34,142 nucleotides of DNA from an uncultured bacterium (GCA_903904195.1 CAIVBM010000026.1:1-34142), one strand, 5' to 3'; positions 18,480 to 28,025 are shown, counted from the first letter of the stretch. The notes: a model not told the origin generated them from the sequence alone. Translations and numbers: made by a program.

Positions 18480-19508
18480 ATGTCAACAATAACTTTCAAA
18501 CCAAAAAAAGTAACTAAAAAAATAATTTCAGAACTTGCACCTCGTACATACGATGTGATAATGAATCGTTTTGGTTTGACCCCAGATGGAAAGAGAAAAA
18601 CTCTCGAAGAGATTGGTGACAAATACAACATCACCAGAGAGCGTGTTCGTCAGATTGAAGACTCAGCTCTATCTTCCATTAAAAAATCTGGTGCATACAA
18701 AGCAGAACAATTAGTCTTTGAAGAACTCAAACAACTAATGCACAAGCTCGGCTCAATCGTAGCAGAGCATGAACTTTTGCCATACATTTCAAAAGACAAA
18801 GCAACTCAGAACCATATTCACTTTTTCCTTACGCTGGGAGATTCTTTCAAGAAACATCGAGAAGATGATCATTTTCATACTAGATGGAGTGTTGACGATG
18901 GGATGGCTGATAAAGTACACGATTCATTAAAAAAGCTTTATGCTGGTTTAAATGACGAAGATCTTATTCCTGAAACAGAGATGATAAAGAAATTCCTTGA
19001 ACATATGAAGGATACAGCTGAAGAATTTAGAGATGAAGAGATGGTAAAAAGATGGCTCTCTATGTCAAAGACTGTGGCTAAAAATCCTCTGGGTGAATGG
19101 GGTAAAGCCTCATCTCCAAATATCAGAACTCGTGGAGTAAAAGACTATGCTTTCTTAGTCATGAGACGTCATGGCTCACCTATGCACTTTAGAGAAGTCG
19201 CTGATTCTATTTCAAAAACTTTTGATAAGAAAATACATTACGCTACTTGTCACAATGAACTCATAAAAGATCCTAGATTTGTGTTAGTAGGCAGAGGAAT
19301 GTACGCTCTTTCTGAATGGGGCTACAAGAAAGGTATTGCACGAGAAGTTATTGCTGATATTTTAAAGCGTGAAGGTCCTCTAGGGAAAGACGCTATAGTA
19401 GAAAAAGTAAATAAAGAAAGATATTTCAAAAAGAACACTATTTTGGTTAATCTTGCAAATCCAAAGTATTTCAAGAAGAACAAAAGTGGACTTTACACTA
19501 CAGTTTAG
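18480..19508 (+). CDS. Sigma-70 region 4-like HTH fused to HARE-HTH/RpoE-delta-like domain
   Basis: RKTLEEIGDKYNITRERVRQIEDSALSSIKK (sigma4.2-like); C-terminal KDYAFLVMRRHGSPMHFREVADSI...LVGRGMYALSEWGYKKG. No region 2. Confidence 0.75.
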   Translation: MSTITFKPKKVTKKIISELAPRTYDVIMNRFGLTPDGKRKTLEEIGDKYNITRERVRQIEDSALSSIKKSGAYKAEQLVFEELKQLMHKLGSIVAEHELLPYISKDKATQNHIHFFLTLGDSFKKHREDDHFHTRWSVDDGMADKVHDSLKKLYAGLNDEDLIPETEMIKKFLEHMKDTAEEFRDEEMVKRWLSMSKTVAKNPLGEWGKASSPNIRTRGVKDYAFLVMRRHGSPMHFREVADSISKTFDKKIHYATCHNELIKDPRFVLVGRGMYALSEWGYKKGIAREVIADILKREGPLGKDAIVEKVNKERYFKKNTILVNLANPKYFKKNKSGLYTTV

Positions 19509-19521
19509 ATAAAATAGAAGT

Positions 19522-20820
19522 ATGGTTAATGCAGTGCTAGATTTTATCTATAAAGTTATCGTGACTATTTTGCCGTTCTTCGGTGTCTTATTGCTGGGAC
19601 GTATTGCATGGATATGGTGGGTTCATTATATACAACAGGATTTTATCTCTGGTATTGATTTTGTTTTACTTGAAATCACACCACCTCGTGATGTCTTACG
19701 CAGTCCCAAGGCCATGGAGCTTTTCTTAACTAATGCTCTTTATCATTGGAGTATGAAAGGAGGTAAAGAAGAATATTGGCAGGGAGCAGTTTGGTTTTGG
19801 TTTTCTTTGGAAATTGCTTCTATTGATGGGCAAGTGCATTTTTATATTCGTACACCGTCGCGTATTAGGGGGTTGATTGAGACTCAGATGTATGCGCAAT
19901 ATCCTCAGGCGCAGATAAAATTAGTGGAAGATTACACTTTGGCAGTTGATAAGATTACTCCAGATAGCGCCTGGAATGGTTGGGGTTGTGAATTTAAATT
20001 AGTAAAGCCTGAAGCTTATCCATTAAAAACTTATGTGAATTTTGGATTAGATAAAGATCCAAAAGAAGAATTTAAAGTTGACCCTATTTCTCCAGTGGTA
20101 GAACTTTTTGGTTCTCTTCAAAAAGGAGAGCAGATGTGGATGCAGATTGTCATCACACCTTCAAAGAAAACATGGCATACTCATGGCACTTGGTTTGGGC
20201 ATCATGACTGGGTAGAGGAATCAAAACAAGAGGTGATGAAAGTTTTAAGGTTGTACAGACGAACAAATGAAGATAAAAGTCATCCTGGAACATTTAGTTA
20301 CGAATATCGTGTCCCAGACTTTTTGAAAAATTCGGTTACAGCTATGAATCTTAAAACTGCAAAAATAGGCTTTGAGGCCGGTGTTAGAGTATTTTATGCA
20401 GCCAAGAAAGAAGTGTTTAGTATGAGTAGCAGAAGGAATCTTCGTCTTATCTTTCGTCAATATGCCATGCCTGATTGTAATCAATTAATGCGTTTTAATT
20501 CAACCCAAGGAGATGCTTTTGGTGGAGTCTTTATGATTTCTAAAGAAACAATTATGCTTTTAGCCGATAGAATGCTCAATGAATTTAGGGAACGTTCATT
20601 TTTTCACGAATCTTTAAGACAGAAAATTCTCTCTCAACACACTGTTCCTTGGCCATTTTCTAGCATGTTTCATCCAGTCTTTTTTCATCCCTTAACTTTT
20701 GTTTTAAATGTTGAAGAAATAGCAACTATGTGGCATTTTCCAGGTCAGATACTCAAAGTTCCTACTTTGGAACGTATCGAATCAAAAGAAGCTGCTCCAC
20801 CTACGAATTTGCCTATATAA
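19522..20820 (+). CDS. Conserved CPR-type hypothetical membrane protein, possibly T4SS/VirD4-associated N-terminal module
   Basis: N-terminal TM, large soluble domain, ending VEEIATMWHFPGQILKVPTLERIESKEAAPPTNLPI*. Confidence 0.45.
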   Translation: MVNAVLDFIYKVIVTILPFFGVLLLGRIAWIWWVHYIQQDFISGIDFVLLEITPPRDVLRSPKAMELFLTNALYHWSMKGGKEEYWQGAVWFWFSLEIASIDGQVHFYIRTPSRIRGLIETQMYAQYPQAQIKLVEDYTLAVDKITPDSAWNGWGCEFKLVKPEAYPLKTYVNFGLDKDPKEEFKVDPISPVVELFGSLQKGEQMWMQIVITPSKKTWHTHGTWFGHHDWVEESKQEVMKVLRLYRRTNEDKSHPGTFSYEYRVPDFLKNSVTAMNLKTAKIGFEAGVRVFYAAKKEVFSMSSRRNLRLIFRQYAMPDCNQLMRFNSTQGDAFGGVFMISKETIMLLADRMLNEFRERSFFHESLRQKILSQHTVPWPFSSMFHPVFFHPLTFVLNVEEIATMWHFPGQILKVPTLERIESKEAAPPTNLPI

Positions 20821-20826
20821 AATATT

Positions 20827-21729
20827 ATGGATTTTTTTAGAGCCAACAGAAATTTTTTTTATACAATTGGCGTAATCTTTTTTTTAGTATTTTTTTATTA
20901 TTTCTTTTTCAATGCGCCAGCAGATTTTCCAGTTGGAACAACTATTAACATAGGTGAGGGCTTAAGTTTGCATAGTGTGTCTTTAGAATTAAAAAATGCG
21001 CATATCATACGATCTCGATTTGTATTTGAAACATTTGTATTTATTTTAGGCAGACAAAGGCATTTAATAGAAGCAGATTATTATTTTGAAAATAGGCTTC
21101 CGGTTTTTGAAATTGCAAGACGCATATTAAAAGGTGAACGACACATCGCACCTGTTTCTGTCACTATTCCAGAAGGATTTAATAATACTGAAATTGCAGA
21201 TGTCTTCGCTTCTAAACTAGCAAATTTTGATAAAAATAAATTTTTAGCTCAAGTTAAAGAACTACAAGGATATCTTTTTCCGGACACTTATTTATTTCTT
21301 ACTACTGACACAGAAGTGGAAGTGGTAAAGTCAATGAGTGAAAATTTTAATAAAAAGATTTCGCCCGTTATTTCCGAGATTATTCAATTACAAAATACAA
21401 CAAGGAGAACAGAGAAAGAAATCATAACAATGGCTTCAATAATTGAGGCAGAAGCAAAAGGTGATGCAGACAGGGGATTTATTTCTGGAATTTTATGGAA
21501 AAGATTAAAAATAGGTATGCCACTTCAAGTGGATTCTGCGCCAGATACTTATAAAACAAAAGGTTTACCTAAGAGTCCTATTGGGAATCCTGGAATAGCT
21601 GCTATAAAAGCTGCGATGTATCCGCAAAGTTCACCTTATTTATATTATCTTCATGATAAAAGTGGAAACATACACTATGCTAAAACATTCGCACAACACC
21701 AAGAGAATGTGCTAAAGTACCTAAAATAA
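20827..21729 (+). CDS. mltG: Endolytic transglycosylase MltG (YceG-like)
   Basis: TIPEGFNNTEIA, LQGYLFPDTYLF, MASIIEAEA, LQVDSAPDTY, PIGNPGIAAIKAAMYP, YYLHDKSGNIHYAKTFAQH. Confidence 0.92.
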   Translation: MDFFRANRNFFYTIGVIFFLVFFYYFFFNAPADFPVGTTINIGEGLSLHSVSLELKNAHIIRSRFVFETFVFILGRQRHLIEADYYFENRLPVFEIARRILKGERHIAPVSVTIPEGFNNTEIADVFASKLANFDKNKFLAQVKELQGYLFPDTYLFLTTDTEVEVVKSMSENFNKKISPVISEIIQLQNTTRRTEKEIITMASIIEAEAKGDADRGFISGILWKRLKIGMPLQVDSAPDTYKTKGLPKSPIGNPGIAAIKAAMYPQSSPYLYYLHDKSGNIHYAKTFAQHQENVLKYLK

Positions 21730-21733
21730 TTTT

Positions 21734-22891
21734 ATGAAGAAAAAAGTAGTGTTTGTCGGGCTTTCAGGAGGGGTAGACTCTGCTGTCAGTGCGGCTTTAT
21801 TAAAAGAACAGGGCTATGAGGTTGTCGGAGTTTTTATTAAAACTTGGCATCCAGATTTTTTAGCTTGCAATGAAGGGGAGGAAAGGTTGGACGCTATGAG
21901 AGTCTCTGCGTATTTAGATATTCCATTTTTAACTTTTGATTTTAAGGATATTTATAAAAAAGAAGTTGCAGATTATATGATTAGTGAATATAAAGTTGGT
22001 AGAACTCCAAATCCTGATGTGATGTGTAATAAGGAAGTAAAATTTGGTGCGTTTTTGAAAAAGGCTATTTCAATGGGGGCAGATTATGTCGCAACGGGGC
22101 ATTATGCTATTTCAAATAGTGGGCTTGTCTTTTTTGGGTCGCTGTCTCCGCGTGTTCGCGGAGCGCTGCCTCTCGGCCCGTCGGCCTGCGAGACACCCAA
22201 AAAAGACAAGCCCACTATTTTTTTATTAAAAGGTGTTGATCCTTCAAAAGATCAAAGTTATTTTCTTTGGACACTAAAACAAGAGCAATTGAATAAAATT
22301 TTATTCCCAGTCGGTCATTTAAAGAAGACAGAAGTTAGAAAGCTAGCAGATAAATTTGGTCTTCCAGTAGCAGAGAAAAAGGACAGTCAGGGTATATGTT
22401 TTTTGGGTGATATAGATTTAAAAGAGTTCTTGAAACATTACATTAAATCTAAAAAAGGGAAAGTGTTAAATGAAAAAGGAGAAGAAATCGGATATCATAA
22501 TGGCGCAGTTTTTAATACTTTAGGAGAACGTCATGGTTTTACTGTCACTAAAAAAGGTCCGACAGATGGGCCATATTATATTGTTGGTAAAGATATTAAG
22601 AAAAATATTTTGTTTGTAAAACAGGGGACTCACAGCTCCCTAAATTCTTCAAATTCTATTCTTGCCCTTAAAGATGTGAATTGGATTTTTAAAACTCCAG
22701 AATTAAACAAAAAATACACAGCACAAATTCGTTATCATGGAGAATTTTTATCATGTACAATAAAAGCTGAAGGCCTTGAGCAAAAGCGAAGGGCGGAAAT
22801 AATATTTGATAAGCCGGTTTTAGTCGCTTCTGGTCAGTCTTGTGTTATATATGATAAAGATGTTTGTCTTGGTGGTGGAGTTGTAATTTAA
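21734..22891 (+). CDS. mnmA: tRNA-specific 2-thiouridylase MnmA
   Basis: VGLSGGVDSAVSAALL, GRTPNPDVMCNKEVKFG, VATGHYA, KDQSYFLWTL, KKDSQGICFLG. Contains palindromic-element insertion. Confidence 0.96.
   Translation: MKKKVVFVGLSGGVDSAVSAALLKEQGYEVVGVFIKTWHPDFLACNEGEERLDAMRVSAYLDIPFLTFDFKDIYKKEVADYMISEYKVGRTPNPDVMCNKEVKFGAFLKKAISMGADYVATGHYAISNSGLVFFGSLSPRVRGALPLGPSACETPKKDKPTIFLLKGVDPSKDQSYFLWTLKQEQLNKILFPVGHLKKTEVRKLADKFGLPVAEKKDSQGICFLGDIDLKEFLKHYIKSKKGKVLNEKGEEIGYHNGAVFNTLGERHGFTVTKKGPTDGPYYIVGKDIKKNILFVKQGTHSSLNSSNSILALKDVNWIFKTPELNKKYTAQIRYHGEFLSCTIKAEGLEQKRRAEIIFDKPVLVASGQSCVIYDKDVCLGGGVVI
22114..22220. repeat. Long palindromic element inside mnmA, translated in frame
   Basis: Perfect 26-bp arms AAATAGTGGGCTTGTCTTTTTTGGGT (22114-22139) / ACCCAAAAAAGACAAGCCCACTATTT (22195-22220), 55-nt GC-rich core with inner hairpins. 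Confidence 0.93.
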
Positions 22892-22895
22892 ATTT

Positions 22896-23357
22896 ATGAA
22901 ATTAATCTCAATTAATATAGAAATAAATAGGCATTACGATACAGTTTTAAATTTTCTTAAAAAAGAAAAGCCTGATGTTGTTTGCCTCCAAGAAGTTTTA
23001 GAAGATGATCTTCCATTTCAGGTTGTGGATTTTTTGTTAAAATCTCTAGATTCTATGCCAGAGTTTGTTCTTTGCGGTGATACAAATGCTCCTCGTGGAA
23101 ATGAAACATTTAGTCGTCTAGCAACAAAATATAAAGATAATATTCCCGCAGAATATAAAACCAGTATTGATCAAAAATTACATAGAGTTAAAGGCATAAT
23201 GTTTATGGTAGATGGGCTTTTTACAACTTCTTCTTGTATTGCTTCAAACGTTAGATTGCAGGATGGAGTGAGTGATCATATGGCTGTCTTGGCTGAAATT
23301 GAAAAAAGTAGTATTTGCTTCTCTTTTTGTTATTTTTATTATAGAATATCTATATGA
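22896..23357 (+). CDS. Endonuclease/exonuclease/phosphatase-family protein, internally shortened
   Basis: N-term MKLISINIEIN...KPDVVCLQEV, then directly PEFVLCGDTNAPRG...VSDHMAVLAEI; the middle third of the fold is absent. Confidence 0.6.
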   Translation: MKLISINIEINRHYDTVLNFLKKEKPDVVCLQEVLEDDLPFQVVDFLLKSLDSMPEFVLCGDTNAPRGNETFSRLATKYKDNIPAEYKTSIDQKLHRVKGIMFMVDGLFTTSSCIASNVRLQDGVSDHMAVLAEIEKSSICFSFCYFYYRISI

Positions 23358-23824
23358 ATGAATTTTTTACACAAAATGGTGAGGTTATTATAAGGTTAGT
23401 AATAGCAGTAGTTTGTGGATTAATAATAGGCGCAGAAAGGCTTTTGGTGCACAAGGAAGCTGGCATGAAAACGCATGCACTCGTAGCTATGGGCTCGGCT
23501 GTATTCGTTTTGATTTCTGAAGCCTTGGTGCAAAAGTATATAAACTTACCCGGATTAAATCCTACGATGATTCCTTCACAAATAATAGTTGGTGTTGGAT
23601 TTTTGGGTGCTGGGGCAATAATGCTTCAGGACTCTAGGTTAAAAGGTCTTACCACTGCTGGTGGGCTTTGGGTTACAGCTGGTATAGGTATGGCAGCTGG
23701 ACTTGGCTTTTTTAATTTAGCTTTAATTTCCACAATACTTGTATTGTTTGTTTTAATTATTGTTTATAGATTTGAAGGACCGATTAAAAAGATTTCCAAT
23801 GAGATAGATCCGAGTGAAAAATAA
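23354..23824 (+). CDS. MgtC/SapB family membrane protein
   Basis: IRLVIAVVCGLIIGAERLLVHKEAGMKTHALVAMGSAVFVLIS...GVGFLGAGAIM...GLTTAGGLWVTAGIGMAAGLG. Confidence 0.93.
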   Translation: MNEFFTQNGEVIIRLVIAVVCGLIIGAERLLVHKEAGMKTHALVAMGSAVFVLISEALVQKYINLPGLNPTMIPSQIIVGVGFLGAGAIMLQDSRLKGLTTAGGLWVTAGIGMAAGLGFFNLALISTILVLFVLIIVYRFEGPIKKISNEIDPSEK

Positions 23825-23833
23825 TTAAAAAAA

Positions 23834-25474
23834 ATGGATTCCAGTGAGATTAGATCAAGATTTTTAAAATTTTTTGAAAAACGAGGGCATAAAATAATTC
23901 CTTCGTCTTCGCTTGTACCCGGAGATCCGACAGTTTTATTTACGACTGCAGGGATGCAACAGTTTAAGCCTTACTATACAAATCCAAAAGACGCAGACAA
24001 AGATTTTGGTAGTAGAAACATTACTACTGTTCAGAAATGCATTCGCACGGGGGACATAGATGAAGTGGGTGACGCTACGCACCTTACATTTTTTGAAATG
24101 TTGGGTAATTTTTCTTTTGGCGGATATGATAGAGGTGATGCTATTACTTATGCTCATGATTTTATTACAAAAGAATTAGGATTAGAAATTTCCTATGTGA
24201 CTTTTTATAAAGGTGAAGGTGTCGTACCGAGAGATGAAGAATCAAAAGGTATTTGGACTTCGCTAGGGGTAAAGGATATACGAGAAGATGGTAAAGACGT
24301 TTTTTGGGGGCCGACAGGGGGCTCTGGTCCATGTGGTCCAACGACTGAAATTTATTGCAAAAATGCAGATGGTCAAGATGTGGAAATTTGGAATATTGTT
24401 TTTAATGAATATTTTTGTGATGGTTCAAGAGAGAAATTAGACAAAGGTGAAGCTAAACTGAAAAAATTAGATGTGCTAGGTATTGATACTGGTATGGGTT
24501 TGGAAAGATTGCTTGCAACTGCTCAGAAAAAGAAAAATGTTTATGAGACTGATTTATTTAATAATGAGCAGGCCAAGGATGAACGCATTGTGGCTGATCA
24601 TATCAAGGCCGCATTATTTATGATTTCTGATGGAGTAATACCAGCAAATACAGGCCGAGGATATATTTTGCGAAGATTAATCAGACGAGCAGTTAGATTT
24701 TCTAAGCAATCGTTGGTTCAAGAAATTGAAAAAATTAAAAAAATATATAAAGGCGTTTATGAATTAAATGATAAGGGAGAGATAGAAAAAGAGGAAAGCA
24801 AGTTCAGAGAGACGTTGAATAAAGGATTAAAAGAATTTGAAAAGAATACTGATCCTTTTGTTTTATTTACTACTTACGGTTTTCCTATAGAACTAACTCT
24901 TGAACTTGCAAAAGAAAAAGGCAAGACAATTGATCTTGAAGATTTTAATAAAAAAATGGCTGAACACCAAAAACTATCCCAGACATCTTCTGCTGGTATG
25001 TTTAAAGGTGGCATGGCAAATCATAATGAAAAGACCATTAGACTTCACACTGCGCATCATCTGCTTTTGGCTGGATTACAGTCAGTTGTCGGTTCAAGTG
25101 TAAAACAAAAAGGAAGTAATATTACCGAAGAACGTTTACGTTTAGATTTTCTTTTTGATCGTAAATTAACTGATGAAGAAAAGAAGAAAGTTGAAGATTT
25201 TGTTAACGAAAAGATAGGACAGGGTTTAGATGTTGTACGAAAAGAAATGCCACTAGAAGAGGCAAAGAAAATAGGAGCAGAAATGGAATTTGGAGCAAAA
25301 TATCCAGATATTGTGTCCGTTTATTTTATAGAAGATAAGGATGGAAAGTCTGTTTCTAAAGAATTTTGTGGTGGTCCACATGTTAAAAGTACCAAAGAAT
25401 TAGGTCATTTTAAGATTCAAAAGGAAGAAGCCGTCGCAAAGGGGATAAGACGCATAAAAGCTGTACTCATATAA
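23834..25474 (+). CDS. alaS: Alanyl-tRNA synthetase, compact form without C-Ala domain
   Basis: IRSRFLKFFEKRGHKIIPSSSLVP...TTAGMQQFKPYY; editing motifs HTAHH and CGGPH; ends shortly after the editing domain (546 aa). Confidence 0.95.
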   Translation: MDSSEIRSRFLKFFEKRGHKIIPSSSLVPGDPTVLFTTAGMQQFKPYYTNPKDADKDFGSRNITTVQKCIRTGDIDEVGDATHLTFFEMLGNFSFGGYDRGDAITYAHDFITKELGLEISYVTFYKGEGVVPRDEESKGIWTSLGVKDIREDGKDVFWGPTGGSGPCGPTTEIYCKNADGQDVEIWNIVFNEYFCDGSREKLDKGEAKLKKLDVLGIDTGMGLERLLATAQKKKNVYETDLFNNEQAKDERIVADHIKAALFMISDGVIPANTGRGYILRRLIRRAVRFSKQSLVQEIEKIKKIYKGVYELNDKGEIEKEESKFRETLNKGLKEFEKNTDPFVLFTTYGFPIELTLELAKEKGKTIDLEDFNKKMAEHQKLSQTSSAGMFKGGMANHNEKTIRLHTAHHLLLAGLQSVVGSSVKQKGSNITEERLRLDFLFDRKLTDEEKKKVEDFVNEKIGQGLDVVRKEMPLEEAKKIGAEMEFGAKYPDIVSVYFIEDKDGKSVSKEFCGGPHVKSTKELGHFKIQKEEAVAKGIRRIKAVLI

Positions 25475-25498
25475 TTCAGCTATGGTATAATTAACTAG

Positions 25499-26683
25499 AT
25501 GAGATTTTTTTCGAAGGGAAAAAAGAAAGATAAGTTAATTTTGATTTTTGATGTAGGTTCTTCATCAGTAGGAGGGACGATTTTTTGGGCACAGAAATCA
25601 GGAATTCCTAAAATAGTTTTTTCAATACGTGAACCGATAGCTTTAGAAGACAATATTGAAGCAACTAGGTTTTTGTATTTAACTATGAAGTCTCTAGAGG
25701 TGGTCGCCAATAAAGCCCACAAGTCCGGTATTGGAGCACCAGATTCCATTTATTGTATTCTTTCCTCACCTTGGCATGTTTCTCAAACTAGAGTTATTAG
25801 GGTTGAGAAAAATACACCTTTTACATTTACTCCAAAGCTCGCTGTTGATTTGATAAATAAAGAAATATCTCTTTTTGAAAATGAATATTCCGCAAAATAT
25901 AATGACAATGGAAGTTCTGTCAGATCAATTGAATTTAAAAATATTAAAACTATGTTAAATGGCTATGAAACATCAAAGCCATTAGATCAAAAGACTAAAG
26001 AATTAGAAATGACGATTTTTGTTTCAATAAGTCCAGAACAAGTTCTTAAAAAAATAGAAAATACGATAATAAAATATTTTCATACCAAAGAAGTAAAGTT
26101 CTCTTCTTTTACATTGACTTCCTTTGCTATCGTTCGTGATATTTTTGTAAATCAAGAGAACTTTCTTTTGGTTGATATTGATGGGGAGATGACCGACATC
26201 TCAATGGTAAAAAATAACATATTACATGAATCAATTTCTTTTCCTTTAGGTCTTAATTTTATGGTGCGTAAAATTGCTGCTACATTTCATAGTTCACTTG
26301 ATGAAGCTAAATCCATTATTTCTCTTTTTAAAGATGGACATGCGACGCTGTCTGAAGTAAAGAAACTCTCACCTATTATGGAAAGTTTAAAACAAGAATG
26401 GCTAATAAAATTTCAAGAATCTTTGGCTAGTCTATCCAAAGACATTTCTGTTCCCGCAAATATCTATCTTGTGTCTGATAAAAAGATGGCTGATTTCTTT
26501 TCTGAAACAATTAAAACAGAACAGCTCAACCAATACACCCTCACTGAATCAAAATTTAAAATTGTCTTTTTAGACACAGAAATTTTCCACGAAATGGCAA
26601 CATTTAAAGGTGATATAACTCGTGATCCTGGTTTAACTATTGATTCCATTTATATTAATAGATATTTGGTTAATCCAGTCTAG
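25499..26683 (+). CDS. Actin/FtsA/PilM-like fold ATPase-related protein
   Basis: KLILIFDVGSSSVGGTIFWAQ phosphate-1-like motif; NFLLVDIDGEMTDISMVKNN phosphate-2-like motif. Confidence 0.6.
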   Translation: MRFFSKGKKKDKLILIFDVGSSSVGGTIFWAQKSGIPKIVFSIREPIALEDNIEATRFLYLTMKSLEVVANKAHKSGIGAPDSIYCILSSPWHVSQTRVIRVEKNTPFTFTPKLAVDLINKEISLFENEYSAKYNDNGSSVRSIEFKNIKTMLNGYETSKPLDQKTKELEMTIFVSISPEQVLKKIENTIIKYFHTKEVKFSSFTLTSFAIVRDIFVNQENFLLVDIDGEMTDISMVKNNILHESISFPLGLNFMVRKIAATFHSSLDEAKSIISLFKDGHATLSEVKKLSPIMESLKQEWLIKFQESLASLSKDISVPANIYLVSDKKMADFFSETIKTEQLNQYTLTESKFKIVFLDTEIFHEMATFKGDITRDPGLTIDSIYINRYLVNPV

Positions 26684-26705
26684 TTTTGTTACTAAATAAA
26701 ATATT

Positions 26706-27998
26706 ATGTCAAAAAAATTACTGCAAGATATGGTAAAAGTGAAAAGTGTCAGTCGTAAAGTACAAGCTATTCCTAAAAGAGAAGCTGATGTTTCTTCAGA
26801 AAAAAGCTATGAACCTAGCATTGTATATAATATTTCAAACAAAAAGAAAAAGGGTGGATCCAGATATATGCTTTGGCTCGTGGCTTTTGTGTCTATATTA
26901 TTTTTTCTTTATAGTATTTCTCTTCTTTTTTCAAATGCAGAAATAGTAGTAAATCCAAAAATTAAAGATGTAACTTTAAATGAAAATCTATCCGCTGTAA
27001 AAAATGCTAGTGGAGAGGCTTTGCCTTTTGATTTGGTAATGTTGTCAGGTGAAGAAACAAAGACAGTAGTCGCCACAGATAGTAAAGATTTATTTTTAAG
27101 TTCAAAAGGAAAAATTTTACTTTACAATAATTTTAGTGCTACTCCTCAAAAACTCAACATAAATACTAGACTAGAGGGTTCAAATGGAAAAATTTATAAA
27201 ACATTATCAGCTGTAAATATCCCAGGGAAGGTTGGGAATATCCCAGGTAAAGTAGAAGTAGGAATATATGGTGCAGTGCCTGGTGTAGAATACGATAGTA
27301 CGCCACTTGATTTTAAGGTTTTGGGATTTAAAGGAACTCCTAAATATTTAAAGTTCTTTGGAAGAGGGGAAGGTAATATCTCCGGTGGCTTTAAGGGTAA
27401 ATCTCCTGTAGTTTCAGACGCTATAAAAATAAGCACGTTTACAGAATTAAAGGCATCATTAATGGTAAAACTTCTACAAAAGGCCACAGCCCCTGGCTTT
27501 ATTCTATTTAAAGATGCAGCTTTTTTGAACATAGATGGAGAAGATGTTCCTTTTGTTACTGGTGGTTCTACTAGTGTGCCCATAACTTTAAAAGGTACTC
27601 TGTATGGTTTCCTATTAAATGAAAATAAGTTAGTAAATAAAATAGTTACAGACAATATAGATAAATATGATGGTAGTGATGTATATATACAAAATATTAA
27701 TAATTTAACTTTTTCTCTAACATCTCCTCAGATAGATTTTTCTGCTAAAGATAATTCTTCCATTTTAAATTTACAAAATATAAATTTTAGTTTATCAGGT
27801 ACTGCAAAGATTGTTTGGAAAATAGACGAAAACAAACTCATAAATGATCTTCTTGGTAAATCAAAAAAAGATTTTAATCAGGTATTATTACAATACCCAA
27901 ACATCAGCTCAGCGCAGTCTACTTTTAGTCCTTTCTGGAGAATGTCTTTTCCTGATAAGAGTAAGAGTATAAAAGTGATAACAAACTATCCTCAGTAA
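26706..27998 (+). CDS. Single-TM extracytoplasmic protein, conserved partner of the actin-like protein
   Basis: Basic N-term, TM (YMLWLVAFVSILFFLYSISLLF), long beta-rich region with a baseplate-J-like look; follows 25499 in the same orientation. Confidence 0.5.
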   Translation: MSKKLLQDMVKVKSVSRKVQAIPKREADVSSEKSYEPSIVYNISNKKKKGGSRYMLWLVAFVSILFFLYSISLLFSNAEIVVNPKIKDVTLNENLSAVKNASGEALPFDLVMLSGEETKTVVATDSKDLFLSSKGKILLYNNFSATPQKLNINTRLEGSNGKIYKTLSAVNIPGKVGNIPGKVEVGIYGAVPGVEYDSTPLDFKVLGFKGTPKYLKFFGRGEGNISGGFKGKSPVVSDAIKISTFTELKASLMVKLLQKATAPGFILFKDAAFLNIDGEDVPFVTGGSTSVPITLKGTLYGFLLNENKLVNKIVTDNIDKYDGSDVYIQNINNLTFSLTSPQIDFSAKDNSSILNLQNINFSLSGTAKIVWKIDENKLINDLLGKSKKDFNQVLLQYPNISSAQSTFSPFWRMSFPDKSKSIKVITNYPQ

Positions 27999-28025
27999 TA
28001 TGACTTATTTCCCGTCTCTATAAAT

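Noticed and set aside
27220-27262. 21-bp tandem repeat as a mobile or regulatory element
   Set aside because: Only two imperfect in-frame copies (NIPGKVG/NIPGKVE); ordinary coding slippage is sufficient.
27194-27655. - strand 153-aa ORF
   Set aside because: Antisense to the 26706-27998 gene; no promoter or domain evidence.
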